Of a stretch of 45,928 bases of DNA, positions 23,091 to 32,827 are shown one piece after another. Made by a program: the position numbers and the translations under genes. Source of the DNA: Corynebacterium sp. 13CS0277 (lineage in GTDB: Bacteria > Actinomycetota > Actinomycetes > Mycobacteriales > Mycobacteriaceae); contig NZ_PPDL01000024.1 in the NCBI RefSeq assembly GCF_002994655.1, positions 1-45,928 on the forward strand, given 5' to 3'. The notes under the pieces were generated by a model, which saw only the letters and a list, made by a program, of their open reading frames with translations, searched no databases and had not been told where the DNA came from. Within the stretch, counting starts at the first letter, position 1. Every line of letters starts with the position of its first letter.

Positions 23091-23579
23091 TTAGACGACG
23101 TGGGCGATGCGTTCCCCGTCGAAGACGATGCTCACCAGCGGGCCCCGCCCGCCGAGGTGACGGCGGGCAATCCCCAGCGCCTGCGGGTGGGTGATGAGGA
23201 CCGCTTCGTGGCCGTCGGCTTCGAGGTGGGCGCGCTCCACGGCGTCCATGAGCCGGCTGTAAACATCGGCGGAGGGTTCCTTGCGAGCGATGCGGCGCTG
23301 CCGCTGGCCTTCGTCCATGTCGCCGACCTCCAGCAGCCCCTCATCGACACCGATGGGCAGCCCGAGGACCCGGGAGAAAATCTGCGCCGTGTCCCGGGCG
23401 TGGCTGAGCGGGGATGCGGAGAGGTACACCACATCATGGTCGCTGAGCAGCGCCGCGATGCGTTGGGCGTGGGCGACACCGGTCTCGGTGAGCGGGAAGC
23501 CCATGTGCCAGCCGGGGGCGAGGCGGTGGGGGTTATCGACCTCGCCGACGGCGACGAGGTGGACGACCGTCCACGTCAT
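23091..23579 (-). CDS. histidine-phosphatase fold protein lacking the RHG motif (probable pseudoenzyme)
   Basis: A 162-residue protein of the phosphoglycerate mutase-like superfamily by overall pattern: VHLVxxGEVDNP at the start, [29 protein letters not shown], and ITHPQAL near the end. The catalytic RHG is AVG here, so both the phosphate-binding Arg and the phospho-accepting His are gone. The Arg of the SPLxRAxxTA motif is His. Only the final His and an acidic residue remain. The reading frame is intact and its ATG overlaps the hemL stop (ATGA), so the gene is maintained. Its place between hemL and the ccs genes is shared with mycobacteria (Rv0525 as I recall). Confidence 0.8.
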   Translation of the reverse strand: MTWTVVHLVAVGEVDNPHRLAPGWHMGFPLTETGVAHAQRIAALLSDHDVVYLSASPLSHARDTAQIFSRVLGLPIGVDEGLLEVGDMDEGQRQRRIARKEPSADVYSRLMDAVERAHLEADGHEAVLITHPQALGIARRHLGGRGPLVSIVFDGERIAHVV

Positions 23580-24871
23580 GCCGGCGTCGCGGCCGCCGCG
23601 GCCTTCGCCGCAGGCACAAGTGCCCGCTCAATCTGGGCGAAGTCCTCGTCCGTGAGCGCGCTGGAGACAAACCAGGTTTCGAACACCGACGGGGAGACGA
23701 ACACCCCGTTGTCGAGCAGCGCGTGGAAGAACGGCGGGAAGCGCCACGTGTCGGCGGCCTGCATGTCGGCGAAGTTGTGGCCCTCGCCCTCGGCGAAGCG
23801 CACGGAAAGCATGTTGGAGGCCCGCTGAATGTGGTGGGCCACGCCCTCGCGGTCAAGCGCGGAGCTCACAAGCCGGTGCAACCGGTCGGCGTTGGTATTG
23901 ACGGCCGTGTAGACCGCCTCGTCGGCGAGCCGCAGGCTGGTGAGCCCGGCCGCGACGGCGACGGGGTTTCCGGACAGGGTGCCCGCCTGGTAAACGGGGC
24001 CGGTGGGTGACAGCATGCTCATGATGTCGCGGCGGCCACCGAAGGCGGCGGCGGGAAGCCCACCGGAGACCACCTTGCCGAAGGTGGTGAGATCGCCCGC
24101 AACCCCATCGACGCCGTACCACCCGGAGTACGAGGTGCGGAAGCCGGTCATGACCTCGTCGATGATGAGCAGCGCGCCGTGGCGGTGGGCGATGTCCTTG
24201 AGCTTGGCGTTGAAGTTGTCCTGCGGGGCGACGGTGCCCATGTTGCCGGCGGCCGCCTCGGTGATGATGCAGGCAATCTTGTCGCCGTGGGCGGCGAAGG
24301 CTTCCTCCACGGCCGTGATGTCGTTGTAGGGCACGACGAGGGTGTCGGCGGCGACCGCGCCGGTCACGCCGGGGCTGTTCGGCAGCGAGTAGGACGCCAC
24401 CCCGGAGCCGGCGTCGACGAGGAGGGAGTCGACGTGGCCGTGGTAGCAGCCGGCGAACTTGAGCACCAGGGGGCGGCCGGTGAAACCGCGCGCCAGGCGC
24501 ACGGCACTCATGGTGGCCTCGGTGCCAGAGTTGACGAGGCGGACTTCCTCCACGCTGGTGCGACCCACGATTTCCTGGGCGAGTTCCACCTCCCCCGTGG
24601 TCGGCGCGCCGTAGGACAGGCCGCGGGCGGCGGCCTGCTGGACGGCGTCGACGATGGCGGGGTGGGCGTGCCCCATGAGCATCGGCCCCCAGGAGCAGAA
24701 CAGGTCGATGTAGGTGTTGCCATCGACGTCCACGAGGTGGGAGCCCGCCGCCTCCGCGATGAAGCGGGCTTGGCCGCCGACGCTGCCGAAGGCGCGGACG
24801 GGGGAATTCACCCCGCCGGGGGTGACGGTGCGGGCGGTGGCGAGCCAGTGGGCACTATTGCTGGTGTTCAT
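23576..24871 (-). CDS. hemL: Glutamate-1-semialdehyde 2,1-aminomutase
   Basis: A PLP enzyme that isomerises glutamate-1-semialdehyde to 5-aminolevulinate, the step after HemA. The 431-residue protein has the class III aminotransferase blocks [32 protein letters not shown] and [18 protein letters not shown], whose Lys binds PLP. The ATG has AGGA upstream and lies 12 nt after the hemY stop. Confidence 0.95.
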   Translation of the reverse strand: MNTSNSAHWLATARTVTPGGVNSPVRAFGSVGGQARFIAEAAGSHLVDVDGNTYIDLFCSWGPMLMGHAHPAIVDAVQQAAARGLSYGAPTTGEVELAQEIVGRTSVEEVRLVNSGTEATMSAVRLARGFTGRPLVLKFAGCYHGHVDSLLVDAGSGVASYSLPNSPGVTGAVAADTLVVPYNDITAVEEAFAAHGDKIACIITEAAAGNMGTVAPQDNFNAKLKDIAHRHGALLIIDEVMTGFRTSYSGWYGVDGVAGDLTTFGKVVSGGLPAAAFGGRRDIMSMLSPTGPVYQAGTLSGNPVAVAAGLTSLRLADEAVYTAVNTNADRLHRLVSSALDREGVAHHIQRASNMLSVRFAEGEGHNFADMQAADTWRFPPFFHALLDNGVFVSPSVFETWFVSSALTDEDFAQIERALVPAAKAAAAATPA

Positions 24872-24883
24872 GGGTTCCTAAGC

Positions 24884-26221
24884 CTAGCGAATGCGGGCGG
24901 CGGCGGCACGGGCCCCCGCGATGACGTCGGGCACACCGACACCACCATTCCAGGCGCCAATGGCCGCGAGATGGGGGGTGGATTCGAGGTGGCCGCGGAT
25001 GCGCTCCACGCGGGCCAGGTGCTCGTGGTCGTAGCGCGGCAGGCCGCCGAACCAGCGCTGCACGTAAATGTCGGTGATGGTGTCCCGGTCGGGGGCGAAT
25101 CCGGTGATGGTCTCCAGGTCGGCCAGGGCGGTATCGATGAGCTCTTCCTCCTCGGCGCGAGTGATCGCGTCGTCGCCGAAGCGACCGAAGCTCGCCCGCA
25201 CGAGCGCCCCACCGCCGGCCGCGAGGTGCGGCCACTTGCGGGAGGAGAAGGTGAACGCCTTCGCGCTCAAGCCCGCGTCGGTGGCGACGAGGATGCCGGA
25301 GTTGTTCGGCAGCCCCTCGTCGGAGGCGAAGCGGAAACCGACGACGGCGCTACTGGCCAGGCGGATCTGGGCGAGTTCCGCGGCGGCCTCGGGGTTGGCC
25401 TGCCGCAGCAGGGCCGCGGCCGTCGGCGCGGGCACCGCGAGGATGACGCGGTCGAATTCCCGGCCCGCGACCTCGTAGCGGCCGGATGCTGTGGGGGTAA
25501 TCGCGGTGATGAACTCCCCGAGGTAGATCTCCGCCCCGGAACGCTCCGCGAGAGTCTCGTACAGGTCCTTGTAGCCGCCGGGGAAGGTGCCGAAGATGGG
25601 GTTATCGGGGTTGCGGGGCGGGCGGGCGTCGAGCACGGCGCGCACCGCAGCACCCAGCCGCACCGGCCCTTCCTGGGCGTCCAAGGCGCCGGCGAGCGCC
25701 GGCACGGTGGCCCGCACCCCCAGGTCGTCGGCGAGGCAGGAGTACACCCCGCCGAGCAGCGGATCCACCAGGCGGGTCACCAGGTCCCGGCCGTAGGCTT
25801 CGGCGACGAGCTCCCCGAGGCTGCGATCGCCGCCGGCCTCCCACTGGACCTCCCGGTCCTCGTCAATGCGGCGGGCCGTCTCCTCGCTGACGAGGTGGGC
25901 CACCGCCTCCGAGGACGCCGGGATACCCATGATGGTGTCCGCCATCGGCAGCGCCTGCAGGGCGCCGAGCGCGTAGACGGCGGGGGTGGCCTGCGAGGGG
26001 TAGACGCGCGGCAGGTCGAGGGAGTCGAAGAACTCGCGGGCATCCGCCCGGTAGTTGAGGAACGCCTCCGCGCCCATGTCGACCGGACCGGCACTGAACG
26101 GCACGGTGTGCAGCTTGCCGCCGATGCGCTCGTCCGCCTCAAACACGGTGACGGTGTGGTCGGCGAGCTCGTAGGCGGCGGTCAGCCCGGCGAGGCCGGC
26201 GCCAATGATGGCGATATCCAT
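24884..26221 (-). CDS. hemY: Coproporphyrinogen III/protoporphyrinogen oxidase HemY (CgoX)
   Basis: A flavoprotein of 445 residues with the FAD motif MDIAIIGAGLAGLTAAYELA followed by FEADERIGGKLHT and a C-terminal FAD block GAWNGGVGVPDVIAGARAAA. In actinobacteria HemY homologues normally oxidise coproporphyrinogen III in the coproporphyrin-dependent route; that assignment is from family knowledge. No hemQ/chdC or hemH lies in this window. The ATG at 26221 follows AAGGA at 8 nt; the longer open frame upstream is noise over hemE. It is 31 nt after hemE. Confidence 0.93.
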   Translation of the reverse strand: MDIAIIGAGLAGLTAAYELADHTVTVFEADERIGGKLHTVPFSAGPVDMGAEAFLNYRADAREFFDSLDLPRVYPSQATPAVYALGALQALPMADTIMGIPASSEAVAHLVSEETARRIDEDREVQWEAGGDRSLGELVAEAYGRDLVTRLVDPLLGGVYSCLADDLGVRATVPALAGALDAQEGPVRLGAAVRAVLDARPPRNPDNPIFGTFPGGYKDLYETLAERSGAEIYLGEFITAITPTASGRYEVAGREFDRVILAVPAPTAAALLRQANPEAAAELAQIRLASSAVVGFRFASDEGLPNNSGILVATDAGLSAKAFTFSSRKWPHLAAGGGALVRASFGRFGDDAITRAEEEELIDTALADLETITGFAPDRDTITDIYVQRWFGGLPRYDHEHLARVERIRGHLESTPHLAAIGAWNGGVGVPDVIAGARAAAARIR

Positions 26222-26252
26222 ATGGGGAGTCCTTGGGCGAAGTGAGTCTGCG

Positions 26253-27296
26253 TTAGTCTGCGGCGTGGACGAGTTCCACGGCGCGGGTGATGGCATCGGG
26301 GTCGGTGGTGGGCAGCACCCCGTGCCCCAGGTTGAAGATATGGCCGCGGGCGGTACCCTCCGCCACGGCACGCCGGGCCTCCGCGCGAATGCGGCCAATC
26401 TCCCGGGCGAGGGTGTCCTCGTCGGCAAAAAGCAGCGCCGGGTCGAGGTTGCCCTGCAGCACCAAGGGACGGCCGGCGCGGCGGGCGGCGAGATCCAGCG
26501 GGGTGCGCCAATCGACGCCGAGGATGTCGGGGCCGGCGTCCGCCATGAGCCCCAGCAGCTCCCCGGTCTGCACGCCGAAGTGGCTGCGCGGCACCTCAGC
26601 AACCGCGGCGAGGATCTCCGTCGAGTAGGGCAACACGTGCTCCGCGTAGTCGTGGGGCGCGAGGTAGCCCGCCCAGGAATCAAAGAGCTGCAAGGCATCG
26701 ATGCCGGCGTCGATCTGCTGCCGCAAAAAGGCGATGACCGTCGGCGTGAGGCGCTCCATGAGGGCGTGCCAGGTGGCGGGGTCGGTGTGCATGAGCGCCT
26801 TCGTGCGCTCGTGGTTGCGGCTGGGCCCACCCTCGACGAGGTAGCTCGCCAGGGTGAAGGGGGCGCCCGCGAAGCCGATGAGCGCGGTGCGGTCATCCAG
26901 CTCGTCGAGGATCAAGCCAATGCCCTCCCCGAGGGCCGCGATCGTGTCGTCCAGCTGCGGCAGGGAGTCCACGTCGGCGCGGGTGCGGACGGGGTGAGCG
27001 ATGACGGGCCCGGTGCCGGGGACGATATCGACGTCGACGCCGGCTGCTTTCAGCGGCACCACAATGTCGGAGAACAAAATCGCGGCGTCGACGCCGTGGC
27101 GCCGCACCGGCTGCAGGGTGATCTCGGCGAGGAGGTCCGGCATGAAGCAGGAGTCGAGCATCGCGACCCCTTCGCGCACTGTGCGGTATTCGGGCAGGGA
27201 GCGCCCGGCCTGGCGCATGAACCACACCGGGGTGTGGGTGGGTGTTTCGCCGCGGGCGGCCTGCACGTATGGCGCGTCGGGAATGTGGCGTCTCAT
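26253..27296 (-). CDS. hemE: Uroporphyrinogen decarboxylase
   Basis: Removes four carboxyl groups from uroporphyrinogen III to give coproporphyrinogen III. The 347-residue protein carries the family signatures PVWFMRQAGRSLPEYR near the N-terminus, the catalytic Asp in ILFSDIVVPLKA, and GFAGAPFTLASYLVEGG. The ATG at 27296 has no ribosome binding site, but CATAAT (27310-27305) predicts a start two nt upstream, so a leaderless hemE-hemY-hemL transcript is likely. A TTG at 27305 is an unlikely alternative. Confidence 0.95.
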   Translation of the reverse strand: MRRHIPDAPYVQAARGETPTHTPVWFMRQAGRSLPEYRTVREGVAMLDSCFMPDLLAEITLQPVRRHGVDAAILFSDIVVPLKAAGVDVDIVPGTGPVIAHPVRTRADVDSLPQLDDTIAALGEGIGLILDELDDRTALIGFAGAPFTLASYLVEGGPSRNHERTKALMHTDPATWHALMERLTPTVIAFLRQQIDAGIDALQLFDSWAGYLAPHDYAEHVLPYSTEILAAVAEVPRSHFGVQTGELLGLMADAGPDILGVDWRTPLDLAARRAGRPLVLQGNLDPALLFADEDTLAREIGRIRAEARRAVAEGTARGHIFNLGHGVLPTTDPDAITRAVELVHAAD

Positions 27297-27353
27297 GGTG
27301 GCCAATTATGCCCGAGGCTCATTCCTTAGCGAAAGACAGGGCCACCTTATGGC

Positions 27354-27803
27354 TCAGGAGTCGGTTCCATCTTTCGATGGAGAACGCAGCGTGGCCACGA
27401 GCGCCACGATGGCGCCCACACCGACAAGGATGCTGAGCACCCCCTCCACGTACACCGCCCACGGCGGCACAATCGGGTCCGCGGGCAGAAACACCGCCAC
27501 CATCCGCAGCACATAGTAGGTGTAGAAGCCGACGACGACGCCGAGCCGCAGCCGCTGGGTGCGCTGCACACCGGCCGCGAGGACACCGACGCCGACGGCG
27601 AGGGCGCAACCAAGCACACCCATGACGACGGCGGCAATGGTCACGGAGGCGCGCAGCATGGTCTCCGTGGCGCCGGGCACCTCCCCCACCGCGGCGAGTT
27701 GCGCCTCGGGGTACAGCAGCATCGCCGCCGTGTGGACGATGACGCGCACGACCTCCACGGCGGCAACCGCGCCGACGAGTCCCTTAGAGCTGACGGGCAA
27801 CAT
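27354..27803 (-). CDS. four-helix membrane protein downstream of hemB
   Basis: I do not recognise a family for this 149-residue protein. It has four hydrophobic segments (about residues 9-30, 52-78, 85-105 and 113-139), short loops and a polar tail SPSKDGTDS. Its ATG lies 20 nt inside the end of hemB, so the two are co-translated. A link to heme synthesis is suggested only by position. Confidence 0.68.
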   Translation of the reverse strand: MLPVSSKGLVGAVAAVEVVRVIVHTAAMLLYPEAQLAAVGEVPGATETMLRASVTIAAVVMGVLGCALAVGVGVLAAGVQRTQRLRLGVVVGFYTYYVLRMVAVFLPADPIVPPWAVYVEGVLSILVGVGAIVALVATLRSPSKDGTDS

Positions 27804-28761
27804 CGACGGCCGCGTAGGTGAGAATCTGGTTGGCGCCGGCCCGCTTGATGCTGAGCAGCGCTTCTTTCATGACGGCGTCGCCGTCGATCCACCCGTTGGC
27901 GGCCGCGGCTTTCACCATCGCGTACTCGCCGGACACGTGGTACGCCGCCACCGGCACCGGGGAGAACTCGGCGACCGCGTGCACCACGTCGAGGTACGCG
28001 AGCGCCGGCTTCACCATGACGAAGTCCGCGCCTTCGGCGATGTCGAGTTCGACTTCGCGCAGCGATTCCCGGAAGTTCGCCGGGTCCTGCTGGTAGGTGC
28101 GGCGGTCGCCGTGCAGGGAACTGCCGACTGCGTCGCGGAAGGGCCCGAAGAACGCCGAGGCGTATTTCGCCGAGTACGCCATGATCGCCACGTCCTCGTG
28201 GCCAGCGGCGTCGAGGGCCGCGCGGATGGCGGCGACCTGGCCGTCCATCATGCCCGAGGGGCTGACGATGTGCGCCCCGGCCTCGGCCTGGGAGACCGCC
28301 ATCTGGCAGTACAACGGCAGCGTGGCATCGTTATCCACCCGGCCCTCGTCGTCGAGCGCCCCGCAGTGCCCGTGGGTGGTGAACTCATCCAGGCAGGTAT
28401 CCGCCATGACGATGACCTCATCGCCAAAGCGTTCCCGCACCGCCCGGATACCCCGGTTCAAAATGCCATCCGCCGCCCACGCGACGGAGCCGAGCTCGTC
28501 TTTGTCCTCGTCCCGCGGCACGCCGAACAGGTCGATGCAGCGCACGCCCACGGCGAGCGCCTCGCCGACGGCGTCGACAAGGGAGTCCAGGGTGTGGCGG
28601 TAGACCCCCGGCATGGAGGGGATTTCTTCCGGGGCGTCGATGCCGTCGGCGACGAACATCGGCAAAATGAGGTCTTCTGGCCGCAGCACGGTCTCCGCGA
28701 CCATGGCCCGCATCGCGGGCGTGGTGCGCAGCCGGCGGGGCCGCAGGGTGGGATGGTTCAC
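27784..28761 (-). CDS. hemB: 5-Aminolevulinate dehydratase (porphobilinogen synthase)
   Basis: Condenses two 5-aminolevulinate molecules to porphobilinogen. The 325-residue protein has both active-site lysines, in [14 protein letters not shown] and [12 protein letters not shown]. The metal-site segment reads [13 protein letters not shown]: two of the three cysteines of zinc-type enzymes remain and the middle one is Asp, as in actinobacterial HemB. The GTG at 28761 has AAGGAG 7 nt upstream; the longer frame upstream runs over a tandem repeat and is not used. Confidence 0.94.
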   Translation of the reverse strand: MNHPTLRPRRLRTTPAMRAMVAETVLRPEDLILPMFVADGIDAPEEIPSMPGVYRHTLDSLVDAVGEALAVGVRCIDLFGVPRDEDKDELGSVAWAADGILNRGIRAVRERFGDEVIVMADTCLDEFTTHGHCGALDDEGRVDNDATLPLYCQMAVSQAEAGAHIVSPSGMMDGQVAAIRAALDAAGHEDVAIMAYSAKYASAFFGPFRDAVGSSLHGDRRTYQQDPANFRESLREVELDIAEGADFVMVKPALAYLDVVHAVAEFSPVPVAAYHVSGEYAMVKAAAANGWIDGDAVMKEALLSIKRAGANQILTYAAVDVARQL

Positions 28762-28786
28762 GTCGTTACTCCTTGATGTGCCCGAT

Positions 28787-28816
28787 GATAAGCCCGGATA
28801 AGCCCGGATAAGCCCG
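28787..28816. repeat. 10-nt tandem repeat GATAAGCCCG x3 upstream of hemB
   Basis: Three perfect copies of GATAAGCCCG follow each other between the hemD stop and the hemB ribosome binding site. CCGG steps within the array allow short hairpins. The 10-nt period equals one helical turn. Confidence 0.92.
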
Positions 28817-28859
28817 GTGGCGTCCGACATGCGTGCGCCGCGTGCGGTTGATGCGTGTC

Positions 28860-30512
28860 TTACGTCGAGCGGGTGTCGCGGCGGCGTTTCTTCTTCGGCG
28901 GCGGCAGCTGGTCGGCGGCCCGCAGGGCGGCCACGTGCGCGGCGAGCGCGTCCACGAGCGCCGGCACGGTCGCTTCCTCGGGCTGCACGTCCACCCGCAG
29001 GCCCGCATCGCGGGCCGCGGCGGCGGTCATAGGGCCGATCGCGGCGATGATGGTGCGGGCGTGCGGCTTGCCAGCGATGCCTACCAAGTTTTTCACGGTG
29101 GAGGCACTGGTGAAGCACACGGCGTCGAAGCCGCCGGTTTTAATCATGTCGCGAATCTCCGGGGCGGGCGGGGCGGCCCGCACCGTGCGGTAGGCGACAA
29201 TGTCGTCGACCTCCCAGCCGAGCCCCTGCAGCCCCTGCACGAGCACATCGGTGGCGATGTCCGCCCGGGGCAGCAGCACCCGGCCCACGGGGTCGAGGTC
29301 CTCATCGAAGTCGGGGAACACCTCCACCAGGCCGGCGGCGTTCTGCTGGGTGCGGGCGGGCAGCAGCTCCGGGGTGAGCCCCAGGCCACGGATCGCCTCG
29401 GCGGTCTTCGTGCCGACGGCGGCAATGTGCACGCCCGCGAAGGAGCGGGCGTCGAGCCCGAACTCGGTCATCTTCTGCCACAGCGCGTTGACCGCGTTGA
29501 CGCTCGTCAGCGCAATCCACTGGTAGCGGCCCTCCACGATGCCTTTGACGGCGCGTTCCATGGGGGCCGGGTTGCGGGGCGGCTCCACGGAGATCGTCGG
29601 CACCTCCATGGGGATCGCCCCGTGGGTCGCCAGCCGGGTCGACATCGGCGCCGCCTGCTCTTTGGCCCGCGGCACGAGCACCCGCCACCCGTAGAGGGCG
29701 CGGTTTTCCCACCAGGAGTACTTGGTGCGCTCCCCGACCTCCCGGCCGACGGTGACGACGAGCTCGCCCGGCAGGTCCGCGTCCAGCTTCGCCAGGGTGC
29801 CGATCGTGAGATCGTGGGTGCGCTGCAGGCGGGTCGTGCCGTGCACGGTCACGCTCACCGGGGTGGCGGCGGCCAGGCCCGCGTCCGTCAGCCCAGTAGC
29901 AATCCCCGCCAGGTGTTCACTGTCGGCGAGCAGCACGAGCGGCTGCGGGGCGGCGGCCAGCGCCTCCCAATCAACATCGCCACGGACGTCAGTTTCGGTG
30001 TAGGTGGAGCCCAGCCCGATGCCCGCGAAGGCGGGCACCGTCGACGGCACGCTCATGCCCGGCACCACCTGGAAGTGGTGGCCGGCCTGGGTGAGCAGAT
30101 CAATTTCCTTGAGCACCGCATCACTGGTCAGCGGGTTGCCCGGCACGAGGCGAATGACGTCATCCCCGCCGGCGGCGAGCTCCACCAGCCGGGCCACGAC
30201 GTCCGCCGCGGGCGCGTCGGTGATTTCGATGAGGGCGGCACTGGGTGCCGGCGGTTTCGGGGGGCGGCGGCGGACACCCGCGGCCTTGTGCTCCTCGCAC
30301 AGGGCGGCGTAGTCGGCCTCCCACTGGGCGAGCTGTTCGGCGGTGACGTGGACGTCGCCGGCAATTTTCTCGCGCACACCGGCGTGCACCCGTGGATCGA
30401 CCAGCGCGCGGCGGGTCCGGGCCATGACGTCGCGGGCGCGGACGGTCAGCAGGTCCGGGTTTCCCGGGCCTGCGCCGACGAAAATGACGGTGCCGGGGGC
30501 GGGGTGGGTCAT
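28860..30512 (-). CDS. hemD: Fused uroporphyrinogen-III methyltransferase-like / uroporphyrinogen-III synthase
   Basis: A two-domain 550-residue protein. The N-terminal half is tetrapyrrole methylase-like ([22 protein letters not shown], later [17 protein letters not shown]). The C-terminal half, from about [11 protein letters not shown], is uroporphyrinogen-III synthase ([41 protein letters not shown]), which closes the ring in heme synthesis. The canonical methylase motif RLKxGDPFxFGRG is replaced by [13 protein letters not shown], so methyltransferase activity is doubtful. The tail is Lys/Arg-rich. The ATG at 30512 is preferred; a GTG at 30530 is possible. The same fusion is known in mycobacteria. 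Confidence 0.88.
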   Translation of the reverse strand: MTHPAPGTVIFVGAGPGNPDLLTVRARDVMARTRRALVDPRVHAGVREKIAGDVHVTAEQLAQWEADYAALCEEHKAAGVRRRPPKPPAPSAALIEITDAPAADVVARLVELAAGGDDVIRLVPGNPLTSDAVLKEIDLLTQAGHHFQVVPGMSVPSTVPAFAGIGLGSTYTETDVRGDVDWEALAAAPQPLVLLADSEHLAGIATGLTDAGLAAATPVSVTVHGTTRLQRTHDLTIGTLAKLDADLPGELVVTVGREVGERTKYSWWENRALYGWRVLVPRAKEQAAPMSTRLATHGAIPMEVPTISVEPPRNPAPMERAVKGIVEGRYQWIALTSVNAVNALWQKMTEFGLDARSFAGVHIAAVGTKTAEAIRGLGLTPELLPARTQQNAAGLVEVFPDFDEDLDPVGRVLLPRADIATDVLVQGLQGLGWEVDDIVAYRTVRAAPPAPEIRDMIKTGGFDAVCFTSASTVKNLVGIAGKPHARTIIAAIGPMTAAAARDAGLRVDVQPEEATVPALVDALAAHVAALRAADQLPPPKKKRRRDTRST

Positions 30513-30551
30513 GGTGGGGTGCTTCTTCACGTCGGGTCGTCTGGCGTACCA

Positions 30552-30579
30552 ACACCCCGCGACGCAGTGCGCGGGGTGT
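30552..30579 (-). terminator. hairpin between hemC and hemD
   Basis: ACACCCCGCG and CGCGGGGTGT form a perfect 10-bp stem with an 8-nt loop in the 105-nt spacer. On the minus strand it is followed by TGGTACGCC, not a U-run, so it may be a partial terminator or RNA stability element. It resembles the hairpin after gpmA (40834-40876). Confidence 0.55.
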
Positions 30580-30617
30580 AACCGTCTCAGCGTACGGGTT
30601 TGTCGCAGTTTTCGCTA

Positions 30618-31469
30618 CTACTCGCCGCGGAGTGCGCCGGCAACCTCTGCGGCGAGGGCCCGCGGGTCGGTGCCGGTGGCCTCGTGGCGGCGCACCGTCT
30701 CGCCGAAGATGCCGCCGACCAGCCGCATGACGTCACCGTCGACGGTGGCGTGGGCGGCGATGGGGGCGGTGCAGCCGGCCTCCAGGATGGCGAGCACCTC
30801 ACGCTCCGCGAGCGCGCAGGCGGTGGCCTCCGGGCAGGCGATCGCGTCGAGGGCGGCGACCAGCTCGGCATCCTCCACCCGGCATTCCACCGCCAGTGCC
30901 CCTTGGGCGGGGGCGGGGAGGAACACCTCCGGGTCGAGCACGCACTCAGGCTCCAGGCCGATGCGGCGCAGCCCCGCCGCCGCCAGGATCACGGCATCGA
31001 GGTCGCCATCGCTCACCCGCCGCATGCGGGAATCAATGTTGCCGCGCAGGGGCCGGATGTCGAGGTCCGGGCGCAGCCGCCGCAGCTGCCCCACCCGCCG
31101 CGGGGCACTCGTGCCGACGGTTGCCCCCTGCGGCAGGGTGTCCAGGGTGAGCCCATCGCGCGCGACGAGCGCGTCGCGGGCGTCCTCGCGCGGCGGCACC
31201 ACGAGGTGGAAGCGGGGGTCGCGGGCCGTCGGCAGGTCCTTGAAGGAGTGCACGGCGATATCGCAACGCCCCTCGGCCATCGCCTCCCGCAGCGCCTGGG
31301 TGAACACGCCCACCCCGATGCGTTCCACCGGCGCCTGGGACAGGTCGCCGGGGGTGGTGATGATCTCCAGCTGGGTGTCCAAACCGTGGGAGCGCAGCAT
31401 GTCCGCCACGTGCCCGGTCTGGGTGGTGGCGAGTTGGGAGCCGCGGGTACCGATGCGGGGGGTGTGCAC
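30618..31469 (-). CDS. hemC: Hydroxymethylbilane synthase (porphobilinogen deaminase)
   Basis: Polymerises four porphobilinogens to hydroxymethylbilane. The 283-residue protein has the N-terminal RIGTRGSQLATTQTGHV, the active-site segment DIAVHSFKDLPT with the catalytic Asp, Arg-rich PLRGNIDSRMRR, and the dipyrromethane-anchoring Cys in ILEAGCTAPIAAHA. It starts with GTG, AAGGA 8 nt upstream, 18 nt after hemA. Confidence 0.95.
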   Translation of the reverse strand: MHTPRIGTRGSQLATTQTGHVADMLRSHGLDTQLEIITTPGDLSQAPVERIGVGVFTQALREAMAEGRCDIAVHSFKDLPTARDPRFHLVVPPREDARDALVARDGLTLDTLPQGATVGTSAPRRVGQLRRLRPDLDIRPLRGNIDSRMRRVSDGDLDAVILAAAGLRRIGLEPECVLDPEVFLPAPAQGALAVECRVEDAELVAALDAIACPEATACALAEREVLAILEAGCTAPIAAHATVDGDVMRLVGGIFGETVRRHEATGTDPRALAAEVAGALRGE

Positions 31470-31487
31470 GAGGAGGGTCCTTGGGGG

Positions 31488-32744
31488 TTAGTCGAGTCCG
31501 AAGAGTTCTTGCAGCGCCTGATCGTAGGAGACGCTCGCGGAGCGGGCGGCGAGGTCTTTGACGGCCACCGTCGGCTGGTGGAGCAGCTTGTCGACGACGC
31601 GGTGCAACGCCCGGTGGGTTTCCTCCCGCTCCTTGTCCCCCATGCCGGGGGTGCGGGCGTCGAGGCGCTCGAGTTCGGCGGCGACGATGTCGGCGGCGTG
31701 GCGCCGCAGGGCCGCCACGGCGGGCACCACATCGAGAACGCGTTGGGCGCTGGAGTAGGCGGCGAGCTCCGCGGCGACGATATCCTCGGCGGCCTGCTTG
31801 CCAGTGGCGTCATCGGCGCGGGCCTGGGTGTGCAGGTGCTCAATGTTGACGAGGATGACGCCGCCGTGGTCCTGGACGTTGTCGTCAATGTCGCGCGGCA
31901 TCGACAGGTCAATCAGCGTCAGTTCGTGGCCGTGCGGCAGGTCGGCCGCCGCCACCGTGTGCGTATCCGCGCCCGTGGCGGAGACGATGACGTCGACGTC
32001 GCCGTACACGGCGGCACGGGCCGCGTAGTCCACGGCAGACGCCTGCGTGCCCGCGGCGAGGGCGTGCTCCACGAGGGAATCAGCGCGGCTGCGGGTGCGG
32101 TTCGCGTAGATGATGTGCTCGATCCCGCCCTTCGCCAGGTGGCTGCCCGCCAGCGAGGCCATGACACCCGCGCCCAAGATCAGTGCCCGCTTCCCGGCGA
32201 AGCTCTCCCACCCGCGCAGCCGCAGCGCCTCCGCGAGGGCGAAGGTCACCATCGACGGCCCCGCCTCGTTGAGGTCGGTCTCCGAGTGGACGCGCTTGCC
32301 GGTGTGCAGCGCCGCCTGCGACAGGGCGTGCAGGGCGGGGCCCACGGTGCCGACCTCGTGGGCGGCGGTGTACGCGCCGCGCACCTGGCCGATGATCTGC
32401 TGCTCCCCCATGACCATGGAATCCAGGCCCGCGGCCACCCGCAGCACGTGCTCGGCGGCGGCATCCGCGTAGCGGACGTAGAGGTGCTGGCGCAGGGTAT
32501 CGACATCGACGCCACTGACGTCGTGGAGGGCGGCCACCACATCGCCCACCCCGGTGTGGAAGCTGTTGGTCACGGCGTAGACCTCCACCCGGTTACAGGT
32601 GGAGACGATCATCGCCTCGCTGAGCGAGGGGGCGGCCACGAGCGCCGTGGTCGTCGCTTTCGTGGTGTCCTCGTCCATGCTGACCCGTTCGAGGACATCG
32701 ACGGGAGCGGAGCGGTGGGACATGCCCACGACCAGCACGCTCAC
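31488..32744 (-). CDS. hemA: Glutamyl-tRNA reductase
   Basis: The first committed enzyme of C5-pathway heme synthesis, reducing glutamyl-tRNA to glutamate-1-semialdehyde. The 418-residue protein has the catalytic Cys in MIVSTCNRVEVYAV, DSMVMGEQQIIGQV, the NADPH domain ALILGAGVMASLAG and the C-terminal dimerisation helix. The GTG at 32744 is preferred over the one at 32753 because AAGGAG is ten nt upstream of it and almost touching the earlier one. It heads the hemA-hemC-hemD-hemB run. Confidence 0.94.
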   Translation of the reverse strand: MSVLVVGMSHRSAPVDVLERVSMDEDTTKATTTALVAAPSLSEAMIVSTCNRVEVYAVTNSFHTGVGDVVAALHDVSGVDVDTLRQHLYVRYADAAAEHVLRVAAGLDSMVMGEQQIIGQVRGAYTAAHEVGTVGPALHALSQAALHTGKRVHSETDLNEAGPSMVTFALAEALRLRGWESFAGKRALILGAGVMASLAGSHLAKGGIEHIIYANRTRSRADSLVEHALAAGTQASAVDYAARAAVYGDVDVIVSATGADTHTVAAADLPHGHELTLIDLSMPRDIDDNVQDHGGVILVNIEHLHTQARADDATGKQAAEDIVAAELAAYSSAQRVLDVVPAVAALRRHAADIVAAELERLDARTPGMGDKEREETHRALHRVVDKLLHQPTVAVKDLAARSASVSYDQALQELFGLD

Positions 32745-32827
32745 TCCACACACGCTCCTTTGCGACGATGTTTGGCTTCAACTTGGCGGCCGACTGGTGG
32801 TGTCGGGCCCACGGCACGGGTGCCGGC

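Noticed and set aside
23091..23579. Active phosphoglycerate mutase or phosphatase
   Set aside because: The RHG motif is AVG and the second Arg is His; the true gpmA is at 40915-41661.
28787..28816. CRISPR array
   Set aside because: Units are 10 nt, directly adjacent and without spacers; no cas gene in the window. The same applies to the other short repeats.
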